Source: MB1-2 sp046566065
GTDB lineage: Bacteria > Actinomycetota > CADDZG01 > WHSQ01
Assembly (NCBI GenBank): GCA_046566065.1
Contig: JBKHXK010000008.1
Coordinates: 15,078 to 79,077, forward strand
Direction of reading: 5' to 3'
DNA: 64,000 nucleotides
Made by a program: the position numbers and the translations under genes. Within the stretch, counting starts at the first letter, position 1. Every line of letters begins with the position of its first letter. Below are positions 1 to 7,953 of this stretch, piece by piece. The notes beneath the pieces were generated by a model. That model had not been told where the DNA came from. It searched no databases and was given only the letters and a program-made list of their open reading frames with translations.

Positions 1-98
1 CGCAGACAGCGGAGATGCGGCCGCGCGCACCGAGGCGTACAGCTGCGCGATCTCGCGTCTCCACTCGGCAAGCTGCAGGTATTGCTCGGTTGGAGGCC

Positions 99-632
99 TC
101 ACCAGGCGTCTCCACTGCGGGGATCACACGTGAGGCTCTGGGCCAGATCCAGCTGCCGGGTGCGTTCCGTGAGAAGGACCATGATCCCCTCATCTTCGTC
201 TTCGGTGCGCACGGGCCCCTCCGGCCCCGTCGCATAGGTCGGTCCCCGCCATCGTTCCCATCCGAGAGGCAGGTAGAGCTCCGGGAGATCGGTGGAGAGC
301 GCGCCAAGGTCGAACGTCGAGCAGATGATCTCGTTCACTTTCCGCATAACGCTCGTGGCGTGGCCCCGCCTTCGTCGGTCCGGATGGGTCGCCACGCCCT
401 CGACGTAGCCGGCCCTGATCGCGGCGTCACCCACTAGCAGTCTGCGTTCGACCACGGCGGCGTGAGCCAGGATCGCCTCGCCCTCCCGAAGGAGCGCGTG
501 CGTCCCTCCGAGGGTGTGTTCCCAGTCGTCGTCCGAGAAACCTCCCTCGAAGGCAGCGTCCATCAGAGCTCGCACGACCAGGAGGTCATCCTCGGAGAGA
601 TCCCTCGTCTCCAGAACCTGCAGGACGGTCAC
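99..632 (-). CDS. aac(2'): Aminoglycoside 2'-N-acetyltransferase, AAC(2')-I family (GNAT)
   Basis: A 177-aa GNAT protein that should transfer acetyl from acetyl-CoA to the 2'-amino group of aminoglycosides; mycobacterial homologues are chromosomal. From memory it resembles M. tuberculosis AAC(2')-Ic over its whole length: DWEHTLGG near residue 36, ILAHAAVVERRLL, the acetyl-CoA-binding GYVEGVATHPDRRRRG (about 75-90), LGALST, GPTYATGPEGPVRT, and a C-terminal CDPRSGDAW against the mycobacterial CDWRAGDVW. The length is normal for the family. The start is GTG only five nucleotides after the tRNA-Ile discriminator base, with AAGG too close to act as a normal ribosome-binding site, so translation may begin on a leaderless or tRNA-processed transcript. 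The native substrate could be something other than a drug. Positions 1-98, beyond its stop, hold nothing I can identify. Confidence 0.85.
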   Translation of the reverse strand: MTVLQVLETRDLSEDDLLVVRALMDAAFEGGFSDDDWEHTLGGTHALLREGEAILAHAAVVERRLLVGDAAIRAGYVEGVATHPDRRRRGHATSVMRKVNEIICSTFDLGALSTDLPELYLPLGWERWRGPTYATGPEGPVRTEDEDEGIMVLLTERTRQLDLAQSLTCDPRSGDAW

Positions 633-636
633 CTTG

Positions 637-711
637 TGGGCCCAGATGGACTTGAACCATCGGCCTCACCCTTATCAGGGGTGCGCTCTAACCGGGCTGA
701 GCTATGGGCCC
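637..711 (-). tRNA. tRNA-Ile (GAU)
   Basis: Read on the minus strand it gives a 7-bp acceptor stem (GGGCCCA/TGGGCCC), the D-arm TAGCTCAG, an anticodon loop reading CTGATAA (anticodon GAT) and the T-arm GGTTCAAGTCC. CCA is not encoded. It directly precedes the acetyltransferase gene on the same strand. Like tRNA-Ala at 2750 it is not attached to an rRNA operon, as in the ileT-alaT pair near the mycobacterial origin. Confidence 0.95.
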
Positions 712-738
712 CACGGCGAGCGATTCTAGTGGGCGCGG

Positions 739-761
739 AAAGGGCCGCCCGAAGGCGGCCC
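739..761 (-). terminator. Rho-independent terminator of the LVIVD protein gene
   Basis: On the minus strand GGGCCGCC-TTCG-GGCGGCCC forms a perfect 8-bp stem with a UUCG tetraloop, followed by TTT. It lies about 20 nt past the stop of the gene at 781-2175 and just before tRNA-Ile. Confidence 0.75.
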
Positions 762-780
762 ATCCCAAGCCTGGAGCTAT

Positions 781-2175
781 CTATCTAAAGTTCGAGACCT
801 GCGTCTGGGGGTTGAGCAGGCCGTCGTAGTACTTGACCTGCGTGGCGCCGGTTCCCTGAACCTTGAACACGGCGACGCCGAGGTTCGAGGCGTGGTCGTT
901 CGTATAAACGCGGCCGTTGTACCAGTAAGCAGACCAGGTGTCCGGATTCACACCTCCAGGCGTCATCAGGTAGTGACCGATCTCCTGTGGGTCGGCCGGA
1001 TCGCTGAAGTCCACCACCGAGATGCCACCCGAGTAGAACGACGACACCGCTATGTACTTAGAGGGATCCTTCATCGGAAGGATCGTGTAGATGTGCGTGG
1101 TGCACCGGAAGCGGTTCGCCTCATCCGCACTGTCGGCGGGGGGGACCCTGGGCAGGGAGTAGTGACCGGCTAGTTCCGGGTTCTTCGGGTCGGTCACATC
1201 GTAGAACCACATCGCGCCGACGGTGCTGTCCTTATCACCTGTACAGCCGCCGCCTCCGGCGGCACCACCGTATTCGTCGCTGATGATGGCGTACTTGCCG
1301 TCCCACGTGAACGCGGCGGAGTGCCAGATCTGCACGTCGGGGTTAGTGATGCGCGAGAGGATGACTGGATTCGAGGGATCCTTGATGTCCCAGACCTGAG
1401 CTTCAGTGATGCAGGCCGCGATGACGATGTCCTTCTCGGGCCAGGCCTGCAGGTCGTGGCATCCGATAGGAGTGTCGTTCGGCAGGGGCGTCTGGGTTAC
1501 GTCGAAGAACTTGTCGAAGGTGATCTTCGACGGGTCGTTCGTGGGGAATTTCAGGATAGAGACGGCTCCGTGTCCCGCCGCCGCGTTGCAATCAGCTACT
1601 TGGCTGATCGGATACGACTCGATGTACATGTAAGTGGTGTCTCCATCCGGAACCAGCGTGTGGGTGTGCGAACCGCATTTGGTCGCGATGAAGGCCACTT
1701 GCTTCGGCTGTTTCGGGTCTGAGTAGTCAACGACGCGGATGCCTTCGCGGCCCGTCGACTTCTCTGCCTCGACGAAACCGGTCGATTTCGTGTTGTTGCA
1801 CACCGAGTTCTCGACGTTGTTCGAGGCAGGCGCGTCGATCGAAACGAAGACGTAGGTGCCTACCACCGAAACGTCACCCTGGCTGCCTGGGCACTGGTGG
1901 AACCCGATCTGCTTCAGGTAACCGGCGCGCCGCCCGACGATCTTGTAAAGGGCGGTCCCTTGATAGGAGCCGGCGTAGACCCTCCTGCCGTTGAATGCGA
2001 GGTCGGACCCCTGCGCGAACAGGTCCTTCTCGATCTTGATGGGCTGGCGGGTCAGCATCTTGACGTTGTCCGAGTGGTCGTCTTCGTCATGGCCCGCCTC
2101 GGCCGGTACCCATCCGATCAGACCCGCCACCAGGGCGGTCAGGACCATCAACGTCTTGAACCTGCGTGCTTTCAT
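781..2175 (-). CDS. Secreted LVIVD-repeat (beta-propeller) protein
   Basis: A 464-aa protein with a signal peptide (KARRF, a hydrophobic stretch to about residue 24, then AEAG). The body repeats the pattern VVDYSDPKQPKQVAFI, VWDIKDPSNPVILSRI, FYDVTDPKNPELAGHY, VVDFSDPADPQEIGHY, which is the LVIVD repeat of seven-bladed-propeller surface proteins. Several HTH and HTHT motifs and five or more cysteines suggest metal binding or disulphides outside the cell. No catalytic motif is recognisable, and the LVIVD family has no fixed function. A paralogue is at 5627-7066. The gene is a single transcription unit between the terminator after trxA and its own UUCG terminator. Confidence 0.75.
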   Translation of the reverse strand: MKARRFKTLMVLTALVAGLIGWVPAEAGHDEDDHSDNVKMLTRQPIKIEKDLFAQGSDLAFNGRRVYAGSYQGTALYKIVGRRAGYLKQIGFHQCPGSQGDVSVVGTYVFVSIDAPASNNVENSVCNNTKSTGFVEAEKSTGREGIRVVDYSDPKQPKQVAFIATKCGSHTHTLVPDGDTTYMYIESYPISQVADCNAAAGHGAVSILKFPTNDPSKITFDKFFDVTQTPLPNDTPIGCHDLQAWPEKDIVIAACITEAQVWDIKDPSNPVILSRITNPDVQIWHSAAFTWDGKYAIISDEYGGAAGGGGCTGDKDSTVGAMWFYDVTDPKNPELAGHYSLPRVPPADSADEANRFRCTTHIYTILPMKDPSKYIAVSSFYSGGISVVDFSDPADPQEIGHYLMTPGGVNPDTWSAYWYNGRVYTNDHASNLGVAVFKVQGTGATQVKYYDGLLNPQTQVSNFR

Positions 2176-2255
2176 GCGGATCCCCCTCTGGGTCGTCCGA
2201 AATGCTCTCTCTTACCTATTTCGTCCAGATGGGGGGATTTCCCTTTTTCTCAACG

Positions 2256-2285
2256 TCAAAGCGGCCCCCGAGGGGGCCGCTTTGA
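2256..2285 (-). terminator. Terminator hairpin after trxA
   Basis: A perfect 14-bp inverted repeat (TCAAAGCGGCCCCC with its complement, 2-nt centre) lies 19 nt past the trxA stop. The stem ends in A and T runs on either side, so it could stop transcripts from both directions. It separates trxA from the next minus-strand gene. Confidence 0.7.
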
Positions 2286-2303
2286 TATCCGATGGAGGGG
2301 GGT

Positions 2304-2627
2304 CTAGCCGTTCAGGCCCAGGCCCACCACGATGTCGTCCTTCGGCCGAGCTCCGACGACCTGCGACCTGACGTCGCCGTCGATGAAGAGGGCGATCGTG
2401 GGGATGCTCATCACGCCGTAGCGCGAGGCGATCGAGGGAGAGTCGTCGATATTCAGCTTCACGACCTTCACCTTGTCCTGGTACTCCGCCTTGATCTTCT
2501 CCAGCTCGGGGGTCACCAGGCGGCAAGGTCCGCACCACTCGGCCCAGAAATCCACGATCACCGGGGTGTCGGAAGCAAGCACGACCTCGTTGAAGTCCTG
2601 CTCGTTCACTTCTTGCATGTTGGCCAC
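2304..2627 (-). CDS. trxA: Thioredoxin
   Basis: A 107-aa thioredoxin of normal length, a cytosolic dithiol-disulphide reductant. The active site FWAEWCGPC lies at about residues 28-36 and the cis-proline loop at MSIPTIALF; the buried Asp of VDFWA is present. The start is GTG with AGGAGG seven nucleotides upstream. It is transcribed alone: a strong hairpin follows, and the neighbouring tRNA-Ala is on the other strand. No thioredoxin reductase is nearby. Confidence 0.95.
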   Translation of the reverse strand: MANMQEVNEQDFNEVVLASDTPVIVDFWAEWCGPCRLVTPELEKIKAEYQDKVKVVKLNIDDSPSIASRYGVMSIPTIALFIDGDVRSQVVGARPKDDIVVGLGLNG

Positions 2628-2749
2628 TACGCCGCCTCCTGCTTGGGTCTTGCTCGGCTTGTCTATGGGGAGAAACGTACGACCTCACCCTATATTCCCC
2701 GGCCCTCAGGGCCCCGGAGGCCGTACCCCGCTGCATAATGGCGCCTCCT

Positions 2750-2822
2750 GGGGCGGTAGCTCAGTTGGTAGAGCACCGGCTTTGCAAGCCGGGGGTCAGG
2801 GGTTCGAACCCCCTCCGCTCCA
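2750..2822 (+). tRNA. tRNA-Ala (UGC)
   Basis: Acceptor stem GGGGCGG/CCGCTCC, D-arm TAGCTCAGTTGGTAGAGC, anticodon loop TTTGCAA (anticodon TGC) and T-arm GGGGTTCGAACCCC. CCA is not encoded (CCG follows). It is the partner of tRNA-Ile at 637 in the conserved origin-proximal order. Confidence 0.96.
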
Positions 2823-2947
2823 CCGAGAGAACCCCCCTTTCCCCGGTGGCGCCGGATCGTGGTCTTACGGGCTTCCCTTCCTAGATTGCGGAGAGAAACG
2901 TGTCGCCCTGGTACCTACCCTGAGCACGGCGGGCAAAGGGAGGTTCC

Positions 2948-4165
2948 ATGCGGTCCTTGAGGACCACAACGGCGGCATTGCTGGTGGTCGCGCTCAGCGC
3001 GTCGCCGGCTCTCGCCTGTAAGAAGGATCACCAACAGCAGCGTTCCAGCGAGAGTTCGACGACCGGCGGGTGGCAGAGGCTGCTCTACGGTGACGCTGCG
3101 GCGGCGCTGCGGCGGGCGGCCGCTCGAGCGGACGTCGCCTCCGACAGGGTCGCTCCCGCGAAGGAGATCGAGCCGGCGGATCTCTCGGCCTACGAGGGCC
3201 TGGCCTCATGGATCGACATCTTCAACTTGAAGCCGTGGGCGAATCCCCCAGGTGCCGTTCGCACCCTCGCGAAGCGAGGGGCGAAGACGATCTTCCTGCA
3301 GACCTCGACCTACGGACAGAATCGAGCTTTGTACGACCGCGAGGCGATCGACCAGTTCCTATATCACGCTCACAAACGGGGCCTCGAGGTCGTGGCTTGG
3401 TACGTGCCGTCGTTCAACCAGCAGGGGATCGACTTCGCTCGGGCCAAGAGAGCGATCAGATATCGGAGCCCTTCCGGTCACCGCTTCGACTCCTTCGGGC
3501 TGGACATAGAAGCGACGCATGTCGGCAACATCGCTCTGCGCAACAAGCGGCTCATGCGGTTGTCGAAGAGGATCCGTCGGGTGGCGGGCCCTTCCTACCC
3601 GCTCGGCGCGATCACTCCCGACCCAGTGATCGCTACGTACTGGCCAAACTTCCCTTACAAGAAGGTCGCACGCGTTTACGACGTCTTCGTGCCGATGGGT
3701 TATTGGACCTTCCGCGCCCGTGGTTTCAAGGAGGTTCGCGAGTACACCGCCAAAGGTGTTCGGAACATCGAACGTGCGGTCGGCAAGAAGGATGTCCCGA
3801 TCCACTTCATCGGAGGGATCGCCGACGACGCGGGAACGTCGGATCTGCGCGGGTTCACGAAAGCCGCCCGCGAGGAAGACCTCATCGGCGCCAGCCTGTA
3901 CGACTACCCGATCACCGACCGCCGCAGTTGGTTCGAGATGCGCGCTCTCTCTTCCGAGGTAGCGCAGCGAAGGAGGCAGGAAGCGATCGCCGAACGCGAA
4001 GCCGCCAGGCTTGCGCGCATCGAGAAACGTGAAGAGAAGGAGAAGGAGCGCAGAAGCAGGGACCGGAAGGCTGCGAAGGACGGGCGCAAACGGAAAGAGA
4101 GCGCTTCATCCAGCAAGAGGGACAAGAGGCCGGACAGAAGAGAGAAGAGAGATCGCTCTAACTAG
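2948..4165 (+). CDS. Secreted TIM-barrel-like (putative glycoside hydrolase-like) protein with basic tail
   Basis: A 405-aa exported protein. A signal peptide ends at SPALAC, which could be a signal peptidase I site or a weak lipobox. Residues about 80-330 look like a (beta/alpha)8 barrel of the glycosidase-like type: SWIDIFNLKPWANP, GAKTIFLQTSTYG, HKRGLEVVAWYVPSF, FDSFGLDIEATHVG, YDVFVPMGYWTF, IHFIGGIADDAG and LIGASLYDYP. The acidic FGLDIEA and FVPMGYW motifs sit where barrel catalytic loops are expected. The last 60 residues are a Lys/Arg/Glu-rich coiled tail that could bind wall polymers. The substrate is unknown. ATG follows GGGAGGTTCC. The stop shares a CTAG with the convergent gene. Confidence 0.6.
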   Translation: MRSLRTTTAALLVVALSASPALACKKDHQQQRSSESSTTGGWQRLLYGDAAAALRRAAARADVASDRVAPAKEIEPADLSAYEGLASWIDIFNLKPWANPPGAVRTLAKRGAKTIFLQTSTYGQNRALYDREAIDQFLYHAHKRGLEVVAWYVPSFNQQGIDFARAKRAIRYRSPSGHRFDSFGLDIEATHVGNIALRNKRLMRLSKRIRRVAGPSYPLGAITPDPVIATYWPNFPYKKVARVYDVFVPMGYWTFRARGFKEVREYTAKGVRNIERAVGKKDVPIHFIGGIADDAGTSDLRGFTKAAREEDLIGASLYDYPITDRRSWFEMRALSSEVAQRRRQEAIAEREAARLARIEKREEKEKERRSRDRKAAKDGRKRKESASSSKRDKRPDRREKRDRSN

Positions 4166-4710
4166 GGAACGATGAAACTCTTCTTCGTCTGCATCCCATC
4201 TGGGTAGTAGGTGGTGGCGAGGAGGTGCACGTGAGCGTCGACGTCACCGTTCTCCAGCCCTTTCGTACCGACGATCTTGGTCCCCCGCGTCGCCTCGATC
4301 GTCTTGAGTGGAACCAAGACGCTTGCATAGCCGTCGGCGGGGTCGTAGGTACCGGTGGGCTTCTCCAACTGGGTGAAGGAACTGCCCTTGAGCTCGAACA
4401 GGTAGAAGTCGGGCCCCCTTGCGGTGGCCACGGCCTCAGCCAGGAACGTTCGGTCCTTCACATCGAACGTCCACTCCACGCCCGGCAGGTCCGGCCAGCC
4501 GCCGGTGACCGGCAGCATCTTGTCGAGTCCGATCCGGATCTCGAGGTTCTTTCCGGTCACGCCGACATCCAAGAAGGTCACATCGAGGGCCGGGTGACCG
4601 TCGCCGGCGGGATCCGTTCCGAGCCGCTTGAACCCCGGATCCTGAGCCCCAGCAGGGCTGGCCCCCACTACCAGGGCAAGGAGTAGCGCCAGAGCGCCGA
4701 GCCGCTTCAT
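4162..4710 (-). CDS. Secreted hypothetical protein
   Basis: About 182 aa starting at MKRLGALALLL, with a clear signal peptide cleaved after SPAGAQ. The frame is open further upstream, but the signal peptide fixes the start at 4710. The mature part (DPAGDGHPALDVTFLDVGVTG, then alternating beta-like segments such as LEIRIGL and VEWTFDV) looks like an all-beta extracellular domain of the kind annotated as DOMON-like, but I cannot name the family. It is divergent from the CopC-like gene with a palindrome between them, and convergent with the barrel protein, sharing a CTAG. Confidence 0.6.
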   Translation of the reverse strand: MKRLGALALLLALVVGASPAGAQDPGFKRLGTDPAGDGHPALDVTFLDVGVTGKNLEIRIGLDKMLPVTGGWPDLPGVEWTFDVKDRTFLAEAVATARGPDFYLFELKGSSFTQLEKPTGTYDPADGYASVLVPLKTIEATRGTKIVGTKGLENGDVDAHVHLLATTYYPDGMQTKKSFIVP

Positions 4711-4737
4711 GATCGCAAGATTCGCTGCTTCGGGCCG

Positions 4738-4755
4738 GGTTCCTTTGAAGGAACC
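4738..4755. promoter_or_regulatory. 18-bp inverted repeat in a divergent intergenic region (possible operator)
   Basis: GGTTCCTT-TG-AAGGAACC, two perfect 8-bp arms, lies between the divergent genes starting at 4710 and 4759. Its right arm supplies the AAGGA ribosome-binding site of the plus-strand gene, so a bound protein or a folded hairpin would affect translation as well as transcription. Confidence 0.45.
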
Positions 4756-4758
4756 GAA

Positions 4759-5535
4759 ATGGCGGGGTCGTACGCTCCTTATATGCGAAGGGTCGGTGTC
4801 GTAGCCGCGGCGCTTGTCGCCGCCCTGGTCGCGATGCCCGGCGTGGCGAGCGCCCACGCCGCCTACAAGAGCTCGGACCCAGCCGATGGCGCTTCGGTCT
4901 CCTCACCCCCTTCCCGGGTGACTGCCGAGTTCACCGAGCCCCTGGCCGATGGCTCCTTCCTCCAGATCACAGACCCGTGTGGCAGCCGGGTCGACGGGGG
5001 CGACGTGAGCATCGTCGGTTACGAGATGTCGGTCTCGATGTCTGGATCTCGGAGCGGGACCTACACGGTCTTCTACAAGGCTCTGTCGCAGCTCGATCCT
5101 CACGTCGTCGAGGGCACGTTCACGTTCGACGTTTCCTCGGGAGAGGGATGCGAGCCGCCGGCCGAGGAGCCCCCGCCAGAGCGGACGGACCCGGGCCCGT
5201 CCGAGGATGCCCAGGAGACGTCGACCCGTGACGACGACCCGCTTCTGGCGCAGGCCGACGCGGGCGGGCGCGGCGGCCGTCGAGGGCCGGCGGGCGGTGG
5301 AGGCGACTTCGAGATCGAACGCTCCGTGCGCCGATCCTCACGACCACCGGGCAAGGAGCCGATCGCGGCCAAGGTCCCCAACATCGCGGCCCCCCAGCCG
5401 ACGGACCAGGAAGAGGGGTCGAGCGTCTACGACGGGATCCCGATGGGCTCCTTCGTCATCTCGCTTCTCCTGGCGGCGCTGATCGGGGCCGCCGGCGGGA
5501 AGATCTACGCAGGGATCATGGGGCCTCGGGCCTGA
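4759..5535 (+). CDS. CopC-domain membrane-anchored protein
   Basis: 258 aa. A signal peptide ends at VASA, so the mature protein starts with HAAYKSSDPADGASVSSPP, the typical N-terminus of CopC, whose first His is a copper ligand. A second His occurs at LDPHVVEGTFTFDV. The CopC domain covers about residues 32-125, followed by a Pro/Gly/Arg-rich linker (125-215) and one C-terminal transmembrane helix (FVISLLLAALIGAAGG). It probably binds copper outside the membrane; there is no CopD partner here. ATG 4759 is preferred because AAGGA lies five nucleotides upstream; ATG 4783 is the alternative. Confidence 0.7.
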   Translation: MAGSYAPYMRRVGVVAAALVAALVAMPGVASAHAAYKSSDPADGASVSSPPSRVTAEFTEPLADGSFLQITDPCGSRVDGGDVSIVGYEMSVSMSGSRSGTYTVFYKALSQLDPHVVEGTFTFDVSSGEGCEPPAEEPPPERTDPGPSEDAQETSTRDDDPLLAQADAGGRGGRRGPAGGGGDFEIERSVRRSSRPPGKEPIAAKVPNIAAPQPTDQEEGSSVYDGIPMGSFVISLLLAALIGAAGGKIYAGIMGPRA

Positions 5536-5626
5536 GAGGGCCACTGCTGCCAGGACTCCCCCAACCGGCGTCGAAACGTCTAGGAACGAGACATTTCCGA
5601 CACGGATCTCGAGGGGAGCCGCAACG

Positions 5627-7066
5627 ATGGAACGCCTGATGCTGGCAGGCCTGGCCGCGCTGGTTGCGCTGGCGCCTCTTGGCGCCTCCGCCCAGGAGGA
5701 TCGACCCACGGTCGTTATCGCAGAGGGTGGAAAGGGTTCCCTCGAGCTCATAGGTCACTCCGCCTTGGACAACCGGGGCATGAACGCCGGCTTGGCGGTC
5801 CGGGGGGACTACGCGTACATAGGGAGCCGGACCGACGGCGGCCCCAAGCCCGTCGCCAACGGCGTCAAGGTCGTCGACATCTCGAACCCGAAGGAGCCGA
5901 AGGTCGTCGGCCAGATCGGGGAGCCCCACGAGGACAACGAGGGTGAGACCTCGCGCGAGCTCCGTATCTGGCAGGACCAGGAGATCCTGATCGTGATGAA
6001 CCTCGGCTCGAACTGCACGAGCTACCTGCACAGCTGCTCCCCGCGAGGCGTTGACGACAACTTCCGCTTCTACGACATCTCCGGCAAGAACGCGGCGAAC
6101 CCAAAGTTCCTGGCCGAGTACGTCCCCAGCGTGAACCCGCACGAGATGTATCTGTGGCAAGACCCGAAGAAGCCAGGACGAGCTCTTCTTTTCCTGTCAA
6201 CACCTGGCGGCGGTACGCACCTGTTGGTCACCGATATCTCGGAAGCTCGCAAAGGCAGGTTCAAGGAGCTGGGGAAGCAGAGCTTCCTCGTTGGGGATTC
6301 GGGCAATGACAACCGGCTGCACTCTCTGACCGTCACGCCTGACGGCAACCGAGCGATCTTTGCGTATCTGGAGGCCGGCTTCTACGTGGTGGACACCTCC
6401 GACTTCGTTCGGGGTGTCGCCAAGCCCGAGGCCCGGCTGATCACCTCGCCGAAGGACGCTCCGAAGTGGGCGGAAGAGATCGGACCCGGAGCCCACAGCG
6501 CCGTTCCGTTCTTCGGTTCAGATCACGCGTTGGTGACCGATGAGGTGTACGGCGAAGCGCTCAGAGCACTGGATTCCGGCGGGTGCCCGTGGGGCTGGGC
6601 GCGTGTGGTCGACATGAACGACCCCAGGAAGCCGAAGGTGGTCGCGGAGTACAAGCTCCCTCAGAACGATCCGAGCTTCTGCACCACAGACGCGCCGCGG
6701 CCCTCGTCCAGCTACTCGGCGCACAACCCGACGCTGACCGAGAACCTCGCCTTCGTTACCTGGCATTCCGGCGGCCTCCAAGCGATCGATATCTCTACCC
6801 CGAGCAAACCGAAGCAGGCTGCCGAATTCGTTCCAGACCCGGAGCTTTATGCGCTGCAGGAAGACCCTGCACTGAGCGCGGGGCAGGACAAGGTCGTGAT
6901 GTGGAGCTTCCCGATCATCCAGGACGGACTGATCTACGTCGTCGACGTGCGCAACGGGCTCTACATCCTCAGATACGAGGGGCCGTTCGAGAAAGAGGTC
7001 TCCCGGGTTGGGTTCCTGGAGGGGAACTCGAACCTCGGTGACGCGGTGAGGCTCGGCCGCCTCTAG
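5627..7066 (+). CDS. Secreted LVIVD-repeat (beta-propeller) protein
   Basis: A 479-aa paralogue of the protein at 781-2175. The signal peptide ends at LGASAQE. Repeats include VVDISNPKEPKVVGQIG, FYDISGKNAANPKFLAEY, VVDMNDPRKPKVVAEY and AIDISTPSKPKQAAEF. Conserved single HS/HEM/HN motifs and paired cysteines are found as in the paralogue. It probably folds as a propeller at the cell surface; no enzymatic function can be read from it. ATG is preceded by GGGAG eight nucleotides upstream. The stop overlaps the convergent acyltransferase stop in a CTAG. Confidence 0.72.
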   Translation: MERLMLAGLAALVALAPLGASAQEDRPTVVIAEGGKGSLELIGHSALDNRGMNAGLAVRGDYAYIGSRTDGGPKPVANGVKVVDISNPKEPKVVGQIGEPHEDNEGETSRELRIWQDQEILIVMNLGSNCTSYLHSCSPRGVDDNFRFYDISGKNAANPKFLAEYVPSVNPHEMYLWQDPKKPGRALLFLSTPGGGTHLLVTDISEARKGRFKELGKQSFLVGDSGNDNRLHSLTVTPDGNRAIFAYLEAGFYVVDTSDFVRGVAKPEARLITSPKDAPKWAEEIGPGAHSAVPFFGSDHALVTDEVYGEALRALDSGGCPWGWARVVDMNDPRKPKVVAEYKLPQNDPSFCTTDAPRPSSSYSAHNPTLTENLAFVTWHSGGLQAIDISTPSKPKQAAEFVPDPELYALQEDPALSAGQDKVVMWSFPIIQDGLIYVVDVRNGLYILRYEGPFEKEVSRVGFLEGNSNLGDAVRLGRL

Positions 7067-7818
7067 GCGCTCTCCGGGCCGGGTCTCTTGCCCGGCCCCC
7101 GAAGCTTGTCCTCGACCTCCTCCGGGGTCGGAGCGGTTCCGCCCAGATGAGCGGGTAGCCACCAGCGATCGTTCTCTCCGGAAGGCTGTTGAGGGTAGGA
7201 ATCCTGGGCCTGCTTCAAGAGGTGAGCGATGCTCAGCATCAGCTCGTCGGTCAGAGCGCGGGGATCGTCGATGGCATCGGTCGGGATCGGCTCGCCGACC
7301 TTCACGACGATGGCGATCTTCCTCTGAAGGTTCTTGGGCCGCCCCTTCGTGAGTATCCGCTGTGTCCCCCAGACGGCGGCCGGGATGAGCGGTGCCCCGA
7401 CGGTCTGGGCCAAACGGGCCGAACCCGTCTTGCCCTTCCGGGGGACGAAGGACGGACTGATGGTCGACTCGGGGAACATCCCGATGATCTCTCCCCGAGA
7501 CAGGGCATCCGTAGCCGCCGCGTAGGCCTTGCGCGGATCCGTATCTCGGTCGACCGGGATATGGCGCATGCCGTTCATGAGCACCTTCGCCACCTTGTTG
7601 TTCCACACCTCGCGCTTGGCGAGGAACCTCACGCGCCTCTTGCGCTTGTGGGCCGCGAAACCTGTGAAGACGAAATCGAGGTATCCGATGTGGTTCGACG
7701 CCAGGATGGCCCCGCCAGAGGTCGGGATGTTGTCCTCTCCGCTGATACGGAGGTCGTATCCCATGCCTTTGATGGCACCTTTGGCGACCAGCTCGATGAA
7801 TGGATAGACGTATTCCAC
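7063..7818 (-). CDS. plsC: 1-acyl-sn-glycerol-3-phosphate acyltransferase (PlsC family)
   Basis: 251 aa. The PlsC domain is seen from the catalytic block SNHIGYLD (NHxxxxD, residues 41-47) through the second block MFPESTISPS, which has FPES in place of the more usual FPEG. It should acylate lysophosphatidate to phosphatidate on the inner membrane face, although a mycobacterial-type glycolipid acceptor cannot be excluded. The C-terminal 40 residues are Pro/Gly rich. It is divergent from the RlpA-like gene and convergent with the LVIVD gene. Confidence 0.85.
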   Translation of the reverse strand: MEYVYPFIELVAKGAIKGMGYDLRISGEDNIPTSGGAILASNHIGYLDFVFTGFAAHKRKRRVRFLAKREVWNNKVAKVLMNGMRHIPVDRDTDPRKAYAAATDALSRGEIIGMFPESTISPSFVPRKGKTGSARLAQTVGAPLIPAAVWGTQRILTKGRPKNLQRKIAIVVKVGEPIPTDAIDDPRALTDELMLSIAHLLKQAQDSYPQQPSGENDRWWLPAHLGGTAPTPEEVEDKLRGPGKRPGPESA

Positions 7819-7854
7819 GGCGCCGAGACTCTACGGGACCGGGCCGAGTGGCGT

Positions 7855-7883
7855 TTGACGGTTCTCCGACCCCTGGTTACGGT
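7855..7883 (+). promoter_or_regulatory. Predicted sigma-A type promoter of the RlpA-like gene
   Basis: TTGACG (7855-7860), 17 nt, TACGGT (7878-7883). The predicted start near 7890 abuts the palindrome at 7891-7910. Confidence 0.5.
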
Positions 7884-7890
7884 CTGGCTC

Positions 7891-7910
7891 CGGAGCCCTC
7901 GAGGGCTCCG
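7891..7910. promoter_or_regulatory. Perfect 20-bp palindrome in the RlpA-like leader
   Basis: CGGAGCCCTCGAGGGCTCCG is its own reverse complement. It lies just past the predicted promoter and about 27 nt before GGAGG. It could be an operator or a hairpin in the 5' leader; no T-run follows, so a terminator is unlikely. Confidence 0.5.
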
Positions 7911-7953
7911 TTCCGGTTGCGGCGCAACCCACCCACGGAGGTGTCTCGTCAAA

